DNA from: Thalassiosira profunda | Taxonomy: Eukaryota; Bacillariophyta; Thalassiosirophyceae; Thalassiosirales; Thalassiosiraceae | Assembly (NCBI GenBank): GCA_036939355.1 | Contig: JALLAP010000819.1 | Coordinates: forward strand, 1 to 11,998 | Direction: 5' to 3' | Length of the DNA: 11,998 nt | In this document: positions 1 to 7,509 of the stretch, piece after piece | Layout of the letters: the number at the start of each line of letters is the position of its first letter | Position numbering within the stretch: position 1 is the first letter of the stretch | The notes under the pieces: generated by a model | What the model saw: the letters and a program-made list of their open reading frames with translations, nothing else | The model's database searches: none | What the model was told of the DNA's origin: nothing | Made by a program: the position numbers and the translations under genes

Positions 1-559
1 AATCGAGCTCGACCACGCCCAGCCGCTTCTCCACCTTTCGCAGGGACTCCTCCGCAGCCTTCCACTCCTTTCGGGCGTTTCGAAGCCGGCCCTTTTCCGC
101 GTCAAGCGTTTCTGCGGCCGATACGGCCCAGCTCGTCGCCAATGACAGGCGCTCCTCCGCGGCCGCAATCTCGCCACTGCCCCTGCCCCCACCCTTGCTT
201 ACAGCCTTTGATGGCGTGTTTCCGCCATCGGAGTCCACATCGACGACCGCCCACCGCTCCTTCGCTCTCTTCAGCGATAGCTTGGCGTCGCTCTCGGCAG
301 ACCGTGCTGCATCCCGCTCGCGGCGCGCCGCCTCGACCGCCTTGCCGGCAAATGCGGCCATCTGATTCGACAATACCACACACTGCTTCGTCGCCTCAAT
401 CTCGCCGCGTGCCGCCCGGCTGGTGGGGCTGGTGGTCGTCACGTTTGCTCGGGGGTCCTTTGGCAAGGGGCCGAGGGTGCGGTCGTCGTCGAGCGAGCGT
501 TTTGTATCCCGCCTTTCAATTCCTACGTCGACTTTCCTACGCGAGATTTCAGTTGTCAT
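1..559 (-). CDS. Partial coiled-coil-rich protein of unknown function (N-terminal 186 residues, runs off the left edge)
   Basis: An open frame runs without a stop from an ATG at 559-557 to the window edge, giving 186 codons. The protein begins MTTEISRRKVDVG. Residues 1 to about 50 are polar and probably disordered. From about residue 55 to the edge it is rich in Ala, Glu, Arg and Lys in a pattern typical of long helices or coiled coil. Segments such as AARRERDAARSAESDAKLSL and LRNARKEWKAAEESLRKVEK are separated by a Gly/Ser-rich break (GGGRGSGE). Third codon positions are mostly G or C, as in the other genes here, which supports this frame over the overlapping ones. The start is preceded by a run of A (GAAAAAAAATG), and no other in-frame Met lies nearby. 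No signal peptide, membrane segment or catalytic motif is visible. It may be a structural or cytoskeletal protein, but the family is not recognised and the C-terminus is missing. Confidence 0.75.
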   Translation of the reverse strand, partial: MTTEISRRKVDVGIERRDTKRSLDDDRTLGPLPKDPRANVTTTSPTSRAARGEIEATKQCVVLSNQMAAFAGKAVEAARRERDAARSAESDAKLSLKRAKERWAVVDVDSDGGNTPSKAVSKGGGRGSGEIAAAEERLSLATSWAVSAAETLDAEKGRLRNARKEWKAAEESLRKVEKRLGVVELD

Positions 560-620
560 TTTTTTTCAGTCAGCGGCTCGCGAGTTGGACAACTACCAAC
601 CAAACAACCTCTCACACCCG
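560..620. promoter_or_regulatory. Very short (61 bp) divergent intergenic region, presumed bidirectional promoter and 5' leaders
   Basis: The ATG of the left minus-strand gene (559) and the ATG of the plus-strand WW gene (621) point away from each other with 61 bp between them. The gap holds an eight-T run next to the minus start and an A/C-rich stretch (ACTACCAACCAAACAAC) before the plus start. No TATA box is evident. That the two genes share a promoter is inferred from spacing alone. Transcription may start inside the gap or, less likely, inside the opposite gene. Confidence 0.4.
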
Positions 621-3052
621 ATGTCGATCCTGAAGAAACAGAAGTCCAAGCGGCGGCCGTTCGGGACGAGCGCCGGCAACGCCCTCCTCCTCCGGAAGCG
701 CGCGGCCCCGAAGGCGGCGGGAGGCGGCCGGCAGACGCAGCGCGAGCCCTCGCCGACGCGCGAGGAGGGCGGGGGGCGAAATGCGACCGAATCGAGGCAG
801 CGCGATCGATCGGGCGCCGCGAGCGCTCGCCACGACGGCCACCCGCGCAAGAAGAAATCGGCGTCGACGGCGCTGCGGGACATCGATCCCAACAATACGG
901 CGGCGGCGGCGGCCCGGCGGCGCGATTCCAAGACGCCCAAAACGAACAACCTCAGCGCGGCCCCCGGCGCCTACGGCCTGGGGAGGGGGCTGGAGTTCGA
1001 CTCGCAAAAGCCGCGGGCCAAAACGAAGACGGCGGCGAAGAAGGGGGCGGCTGATACCTCGCGGCAGCAGCCGGGGCGCAAGCCCGATCCGTCGCCCGAC
1101 TCTTTTCCGGCGCCAAGGGGGATCCCCGCGGGGCGAGTCCGCCGGGCCGCCGCCACGACGGGGGCGGGTCGTCGGACATGGACACGGCGTGCTCGACTCC
1201 GCCCGAGGGGGACTCGCCTCTGATCACGTCGCCTTTGGGCAAGCCCGATCCCGTGGCCAAGGGCGAGCAGAAAGCTCGTGCGATGGAGCGGAAGAAGAAG
1301 GAGCAAGCCGCGCGCAAGAAAGGCGCTGGAGCAAACGCCCGGCCCAAGGCCGTGTCGAAGGCAGCGCTGGAGCGCGCCCGCGACGGACCGCTGGACGACC
1401 AGCGCGTCCTAAATGCCATGCTCAACAGCGGCGCCCGCCGTCCCCCTGCGCCCGCAGACAAGGACAAGTCAGTGGCCTCGCTCGTCGGATCCATCGTGGG
1501 AGGCGCCTCGCTCCAGCGATCCTACTCGGCCGACGAGAGCGTGCTCACGACGATGGAGGGCGTCGAGGACGCGTCGCAGGCCTCCATGACCACGCGGGCC
1601 GAGCAAGTGGAGGCGGCCCGGGGTGCCACTTCTCGAACGACGGGCGCCGACGTCTTCCGCAGTAGAGAGCCCGCGGGGAGCTCCAAGGCTGCAACCACAG
1701 ATCGAGAGATTCGACGCGCCAACACCATCAGCTCGGTGTCGGCCACCCAGCCTTCATCGGTGCATCTCCCCGCCGGGTGGATGGTGAAGTGGTCCAAGAC
1801 GAAGCAGAGGCCCTACTACGTCCACCCCGACTTTGGATCGACGTGGCACTGTCCCGGGCTGGTGTCGAACGTCGTGCAACTGGCGGGCCAGCACGAGCTG
1901 TACGACGACCAGCGCGTGCCTCTCGGAATGTGCCGGCAGGCATTCCTTTCGTCGCAAATGTCCGAGAGTCAAATGCTGAGCACGGCCCGTTCGGTGCACT
2001 CGTCCGCAAACAGCAACGCATCAGATAGTGCCGAGTCGATGAGCCACAGGGTCCAATCCTCGCACAGGACCGAGAGCCGCGGCACGGGCGGAAGCACCAA
2101 CCGCTTCGATGCCAGCGTTAACGAGGAGCGATTTGCGAGAGAGGCAGCGCGCAGCAAAGACGTGGCCTCCACAGACGCTTCCTCTTCCCGACTCTTCTCG
2201 CAGGACTTTGGGTCCGACGACTGCGTTGCCTCCGCAGATGGCAGCGTCCACAGCGATCCCGTCGAGTTCGATGGCCAAGGAGGCGGCTTCGACGACGCGG
2301 ACGCGGAAAGTCTGGGTCGGTTCGACGACGAGAGGCTGGGCCCATCGCTTGGAGACGCCGAGGAGAGGGTAGACGAGGCGGGCACGGCTGCCGGCGGAGT
2401 CAGCGTGCTGAACTCCCTCGCGAGCGACCACGTCGATGTGGACACGTTGCTGCGTCAGGGCGCCAACAGGGCCAAATCTCCCATGGCCACGATCAAGGAA
2501 CGCTGCCCGGAATCTGCCGGCGTTCAATCCAGCGTGGTCTCGGACGACGACGGCGACGACGGCGATTTGGCCGGATTGAAGGTGCTGGACGCCGACAAGA
2601 GCGAGCGTTCGCTCGAGACCTCGGGCAGCGTCAGTTATGGCGGCGGCATTGCTGCGTCTCCCAACAAAGACCTCGGCAGCGTTGGCCGCGACCAGAGCCC
2701 CATGTTCGACAACACCGACGGAGGCGGCCTCAGCGACTTTGACGACGGATCCGTCGGTGCCTCTTCCGAGAAATCGGAGGCTAAATCGCGCAGGAAGAGC
2801 GATCGCAGCCGCGTCGGATTGAATCTGAACGCCCAGTTCAAGAAAGAGGCCAAGGCGCTTCGCCCGAAGAAGCCCAAGAAGAAGATCTTCCCGCCCGGCC
2901 CGCTCTGCTCGCTGCAATTCCTGGAGGAGATCGAGCACGACGAGTTCGACACGCCCCTGTGGAGGCGGATGAAGCGCAAGCGGTCCACCCTCACGTCCGT
3001 CAAACGAGAGAAGGCGAACCAGCGGCAGCGTCGGCGGGGGACGCACTCGTAA
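621..3052 (+). CDS. WW-domain, basic and Ser/Asp-rich protein of unknown function; reading frame broken once near 1055-1178
   Basis: The gene opens at ATG 621 (MSILKKQKSKRRPFGTS) and runs in one frame at least to about 1100. It then continues in a second frame, open from 1055, to TAA at 3050-3052. Correcting the single break would give about 810 residues. The second-frame ORF with its own Met at 1178 would alone give 624. The N-terminal 150 or so residues are very rich in Lys, Arg and Ala, like a nuclear or nucleic-acid-binding tail. A WW domain lies at about composite residues 383-412 (nt 1766-1855). It starts LPAGW, has RPYYVHP in the middle and ends STWHCP, with the two signature Trp 22 apart. 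WW domains usually bind Pro-rich ligands. The middle, residues about 450-740, is low-complexity Ser/Asp/Gly and looks phosphorylatable. The C-terminus is basic and contains a conserved-looking block (GPLCSLQFLEEIEHDEFDT). No catalytic domain is seen. The family is not recognised. Confidence 0.75.
1766..1855 (+). other. WW domain coding segment
   Basis: Thirty codons match the WW fold consensus: a Leu-Pro-x-Gly-Trp opening, an aromatic pair (Tyr-Tyr) preceded by Arg-Pro, and a second Trp followed two residues later by Pro. The spacing of 22 residues between the two Trp is normal for the family. The usual Asn-His after the Tyr pair is replaced by Val-His-Pro. The ligand cannot be predicted. Confidence 0.8.
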
Positions 3053-3265
3053 ACCCAGTGCAGGGTCTCGTTTCTCTCCCGGGAAAGCTATGATGCTGCT
3101 TCCCGGAGTTGTTGGCTATTCTCCCTTGTCAATAGGTCGTTCGCCCGTCAGCAGAAGCGAGGAGTGTAGCTGATATAAGAAAGAGCTTCTAGACTTAGTA
3201 CTCAATGCACCTCTCTGAGCATTGGTCGAACGACGGCACTCACAGGTGCGCTGCACAACGCACTC
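3053..3265. other. Convergent 3' intergenic region (213 bp) with an imperfect hairpin
   Basis: This region lies between the stop codon of the WW gene (plus) and that of the Bre1-like gene (minus), so both 3' UTRs and polyadenylation sites must fall in or across it. No AATAAA is obvious. An imperfect inverted repeat occupies 3076-3108. The left arm CTCCCGGGAAAGC pairs with GCTTCCCGGAG in 11 base pairs with two single-base bulges around a 9-nt loop. A second, exact 8-bp inverted repeat (GTCGTTCG at 3136-3143, CGAACGAC at 3227-3234) may be chance. Confidence 0.5.
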
Positions 3266-6200
3266 TCATAACCAAATCTCTGCCACGTCCTTCATGTCAA
3301 ATCTCTGGGCGCACGCAGGGCATTTGCGACTCCGGTTCTGTTGAAAGGGAAGAGCGGGATGGATGAGAAGAGCTCTGTAATTCAGGAAAGAGAATCCCCG
3401 CATTTGGTCGCACTCACCTTGATGTTGACATCCACACACTGTTGGCAGAACATGTGCCGGCATCGCAACAGAATGCACTTCTTCTCGCGCACGTTGCAGA
3501 CGGGACAATTGACCTTGTTGTGAAGGTATTTCACCTGCGTCGACATTTGTTCCATCGTGTACGCTGATACGCCCCCACCCGAGCCTCCCGCAGCCGCTGC
3601 AGCTTGCAGTGCAGACTCCATGGCTTCTTTCTTCACGACGGCGAGAGATTCCATCATTTGCTTCTTCTCTTCCTCCTTCTTGTTGACCTCAGAGACGAGG
3701 TCGTCGCACCGACTCCGCGCGGCATCGAGATCTTTCGCGACAGAGGCTGTCTCTTCTTTTGCCTTTTGCAAAAGGCCCTCGACATGATCCTTCTCGGCTC
3801 GAAGCGTTTGGCTGTCCTTCTGCAATTGCTTCACTGTTTCGTCAAGAGCCTGGCAGCACCAAAGAAAGGCAGAGGGTTAGAACACAGGACGTCAAACGTA
3901 ACGGAGAAGTTGGGCAGAAGACAATCGGGCGCACCTCCTTCTCTTTCATAGCTTCTTCGCCAACTCTCTCTTTGGCGTTGGCCGCCAAACGAGCAGCAAG
4001 GTTGAGCTGTTGCGAAGCTTGGGCCTTCTCCTTTATGATGGCGTTCTCCTTCCCCAGCTCCTCATTCCGCTGCTTGAGATGCAGAATCGTAGACAACGAC
4101 TTTGCGTTCATATCATCCTTATCAGAGCTCTGCTTGAGCAACCTCGCGTTGGTTTTCATCAATGCGTCTCTTTCTTTCTCCGCGCGCTGTGGGAGAGGAG
4201 AATGGAAGCGCGTTGAGCGAAATTACGACGCCACAATGAACACAGCAGCCTTTCTGCACTTACCTCTTGCTTCAGCTTGGCTTGGTCCTTGCTGAGCACG
4301 GCAGCCGAGAGCTCCTTTCTCGCCTTTCTGTAATCTCGATGGAGCTTGTCGTAGGCAGGATCGCCAGAGCTCGACTTCCTACCAGAGGAACTGTGGGGAG
4401 ATGCGGTTGCGTCAACATTCGACTCGGCCTCTTTGTTCTTTTCCCTCGTCGCGACCTTCTCGGCAACCATTTTCGCGTTCTTCGTGCGCAGGTCTTCGAG
4501 CTTGCTTTGAAGCTGCTCGTTCATTTTATACGCATCGGCGAGGGTGGCGCGCATCGTCTCCATTCTGTTCACAGATTCCATGGCTTGCAGCAGCTTACTC
4601 TCCAATTCAGCAGTCTTCTTGGAAGTGCTGAAGGGTTCAGCGCTGTCGGCACCTGGAGCGTCTTGGTCGGCCTCCGAAAACTGAGAGACCAGCTCGGTCC
4701 AACGACGGCTGTGCTTGTCTTCCATCTCAGCCATTGTCTTCTTGGCGAGGTCGAGGTCTCCCTTCACTGCAGCCCACTTCTCCATTATTTTCCCGTGCGT
4801 CGTTTCCAGCTCCTTGACCCTTCGCTCTGAGGTCCTAAGTTTCGTCATGGCGTCGATGAATAGAGGGGACTTCTGGATGACATCCTCGCCGGGGTTACCG
4901 CTACCACCACCTTTGGGAAGCATCAGAGAGTTCATCTCCTTCATTTGCTCTTCTCTTTCTGCCAGGAGCTGAGAGTTGAAACGAAAGACGAATGGTGTCA
5001 GACGAAGCAGAAATAGAGCAATCGCATGACAGCTTAAGCAGCACGCACCTCTGCGATCTTCTTGTCTCTCGTTTCAGCAATGGCTTGGGTGTCTTGCAGG
5101 CTCTTCTTCAGCTGAGCCACCTCTTCGCTACTGGCACCTTGAGCTTCCTTGGACCCTCCGGCGGCAGCCGCTGAGAGGGCTGGACTGCTCATGACGCCAT
5201 CTGCAGACGACACCACAGTAGTCGTAGCTCCATCAGGCGACGCATTATTAATCCCATCAATCATGGCTAAGGTTTCCATGAACGACACGCCATTGTCCTC
5301 CTTCTCGACGGCCTTGAGAACCTCATCCACGGTCATGCGATTGCTCGCCAAGCGGTACAGTCCCCTCCGAACTCGTCGTTCTGAGGCCGCTGCCTCGTTG
5401 CGAGCGTTGGCCATTTCTTCCAATTTCGTCTCGGCGGCTTTCAAGTCCGACTCTAGTCTAGCGATCTGCTCCTGCAACTGGGGCGCAGCGGCGGTGTTGG
5501 CGTTGACGCCAGAGCCTTGCAACAAACCCAAAACGCTGTCGCGCAACAGCGCAGATCGATTGGCGATGTCGCTGGCGAAGTCCTCCATTTCCTTCAGACG
5601 ACGTTTCTCGCTCACAAGATCCTCATCTTCCTCCATCTTGAACGTGCCTTTGGAGTAGCTCTCAAAGTTATTCAAGTCGTCCACATGATGCTGGGGATCC
5701 TGCGGCGGTGCCTCTTTGCTTTGGATTTTCTCCGGATTCGACACGAGGCTTTGGAGAGAGTGAAGGAGAGAATGGGTCGTTTCCACATCAGTTCCCGAGC
5801 CAGTGCAGGCTGGGGCCGATGAGGACCCATTGTTGGGATTTGCCTTTGGGGGAGGAAACAATGCGAAGAAGTGGTGATGTGAGTTATGAGATGCGAGTGA
5901 AATGCAGCGAGAGAAGAGAAGGCCACGCACCCCTTTCAGCAACTCGTTCCTCTCCAGCTCCTTCCCAATTGCACTCTCTAATCCCTTCCACACCCCGCTC
6001 AGCTCCCCAATCTTGCGCTCGGCCAGGCGGCACTCCCTCCTCCGGAATTCGCGCTCGCGCTCAAGCAAATAAATCCTTCGGCGATAGGCGTAGAGTTCCG
6101 AGGCCAGCGATGTGTTCTGCTGTTTGAGGTAGAAGCTCGAATTGTCCCCGTCGTCTTCGTCGGAGCTGTCCTGCTGCTTGGTGGAGGATTTGCGCCCCCT

Positions 6201-6512
6201 CCCCCTGGGAGTGGCATCTCCACCCCCCGTGGTTTGGGACTGGAAGGCGGTCATATTTCCGGAGCTGGTGGCGTTGGGACTGCGAGGCCGCTTCACCCCC
6301 GAGGAAGATGACACTGGCGCACCAGGGAGGGACGATGATGGTGCCACGGGACCATCCAGTCGGGGCATTTTCGATGGAGGGTGTCCTGTCGTCTCTCCAC
6401 CAACCCCATTCGTGCTCGCGTATCCCCCGGGCATCGAGGACGGCGGGGCGCTGGGAGGTATAACGGGATCCCCCATATCTTGCTTGACACGTTCGGCCAG
6501 CGCTCGTTTCAT
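3266..6512 (-). CDS. BRE1: Bre1/RNF20/RNF40-like E3 ubiquitin ligase for histone H2B
   Basis: Six exons (6512-5931, 5843-5049, 4968-4264, 4186-3935, 3849-3418, 3337-3266) join into a 945-residue protein, close to human RNF20 (about 975). Introns of 87, 80, 77, 85 and 80 nt are GT-AG and all phase 0. Residues 1 to about 125 are disordered, with KRPRSP (74-79), an AT-hook-like PRGRGRK (102-108) and an acidic patch. Residues from about 128 to 850 are mainly coiled coil with short breaks. The C-terminal C3HC4 RING uses Cys893, Cys896, Cys908, His910, Cys913, Cys916, Cys928 and Cys931, followed directly by a short tail ending EIWL. This layout is characteristic of Bre1, the nuclear E3 that works with the Rad6-type E2 to monoubiquitinate histone H2B and supports H3K4/K79 methylation and transcription elongation. 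The chosen start (GACGCCATGAAA) lies downstream of an in-frame Met codon at 6596, which would add 28 less typical residues. The assignment rests on RING type, position and architecture. Confidence 0.88.
3338..3417 (-). other. Last intron of the Bre1-like gene, splitting the RING domain
   Basis: The donor GTGAGT follows the codon for Lys922 and the acceptor CAACAG precedes Asn923, so this 80-nt phase-0 intron separates Cys916 from the final Cys928/Cys931 pair. Reading through the intron meets a stop within 12 codons, so retention would produce a ligase with an incomplete RING. A plausible branch point (CCTGAATTAC) lies inside the intron. Confidence 0.85.
5844..5930 (-). other. First intron of the Bre1-like gene: 87 nt, phase 0, no in-frame stop
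   Basis: The donor is GTGCGT after ...CTGAAAGGG and the acceptor is CCAAAG before GCAAATCCC. Intron status is supported by a pyrimidine-rich middle, a change to low-complexity Ser/His/Phe translation, and a match in size to the other introns. The length is a multiple of three and the frame stays open, so retention would insert 29 residues rather than truncate the protein. Confidence 0.7.
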
Positions 6513-7509
6513 GGCGTCAAAAAATAACGTTGTATGTCTGCAGGTCTGATTGACACGAGTTGTGCACTGACGAAAATCAATCACCCCGTGCAGCAAAACG
6601 ACATCAAATCCATGGACCTCCCCTCCCTCGAAATCAATAGGCTGGAATCTGTTCGATTGATGAAAAAAGGAGAATTGTTAGAGACTTGGATGGGGGAATG
6701 TCGCCATGCATTACGCAATACAATCGCAAATCAAGAGGACAATAGAATCCGTGGCTGCACAATCTCCCCGCTCCATCCACAATGGCCTCTGAATTTCCCC
6801 CTTGATAAATATCCCCCCAAATATGAAATGGCGATGGCGCCCCGGCGTCAGCCTCACCCCCATGAATAAAAATAAGTGCACATGATGTGTCTGCCCCAGC
6901 GCACGACAGCACCGACGATGAAAAAACGAGCAGCCCTCTGCGAAATGCACCGCATACGCCCTCCAAATTTCACCGCCTCCCAAAAATAGAGGGTATTCCA
7001 GCCGACGTCCCGGCGGTGCGCGGCCACTCCCTCCGGCTCTCGCCACCACCCATGCACTTTCCACCACAAAAATGCGTCTCGCCCGGGGCACCCACCGATC
7101 TTCATGCGAGTTGCCCCCCAAACAGCCTCGCAACTCACGTTTTGCCCCCCAAATCGAACCAGACGGATGAGCTACCGGTGTGGCCCGTCGGTCGTCGCCG
7201 CGGACGTGGTGGATGGGGTCGTTTGGCGGCCGTAGCGGGAGCGCCTGGTGTGGCGCCCGTGTCTCACAAAATGCTGGCTTTAAGCTGGAATTTCGTCTGG
7301 CCTTCGTCCGCCCCCATCTTCTACAACACAAGGAATTAGTATTAACTTTGGAGGGAGGAACAACAGTGGAATCAGTAAAGTCTGTCCTCGCCAGTCGCCA
7401 GTCACCGGTCCATCTGCGGAGCTAGCGTGCAAATCAAAGCCCGAAGCGAGCGACGAGGTGAACCTCTCCTCTCATATCGTACCGCCGCGTCTCAACCAAG
7501 GCCAACGCC
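6513..7509. promoter_or_regulatory. Divergent intergenic region of about 1 kb between the Bre1-like and HisRS genes
   Basis: This region must hold the promoters and 5' leaders of two divergent genes. Open frames exist on both strands (for example a plus frame ending near 7337 and a minus frame across 6711-7331), but they start at GTG or lack an early ATG. Their translations are Pro/Arg-rich or low in complexity, and neither looks like a protein family. The sequence contains three copies of CCCCCCAAA at 6813-6821, 7114-7122 and 7145-7153. The last two share the 12-mer TTGCCCCCCAAA, 31 bp apart. A 7-bp tandem duplication (GCCAGTC twice) lies at 7390-7403. A and T content is higher at 6640-6900 and around 7320-7370. 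No TATA box is convincing, and no tRNA is seen. Confidence 0.45.

Noticed and set aside
423..620. An N-terminal extension of the WW gene upstream of 621
   Set aside because: The frame is open but has no ATG before 621, only GTG, and it overlaps the divergent gene.
142..633. A plus-strand frame giving a Pro/Arg/Ser-rich 163-residue protein
   Set aside because: It lies opposite the coiled-coil frame, has poor codon bias, and would run into the next gene's start. It is a shadow.
781..1665. A plus-strand frame giving an Arg-rich 294-residue protein
   Set aside because: It overlaps the break in the WW gene, but its composition (Arg/Gly/Pro) is typical of an out-of-frame reading of GC-rich coding DNA. 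The flanking frames explain the region better.
2021..3046. A 341-codon minus-strand frame opposite the WW gene
   Set aside because: It is a shadow frame of the Ser/Asp-rich coding strand. The plus frame has the WW domain and the expected codon bias.
6513..6596. An upstream Met start for the Bre1-like gene at 6596
   Set aside because: It is in frame but would add 28 residues with a Cys/His/Phe-rich composition unlike a Bre1 N-terminus. The Met at 6512 has a better context.
6711..7337. Overlapping frames on both strands in the Bre1/HisRS gap as a possible extra gene
   Set aside because: Neither has a normal ATG near its beginning, codon bias is weak, and the translations show no domain. RNA-seq would settle it.
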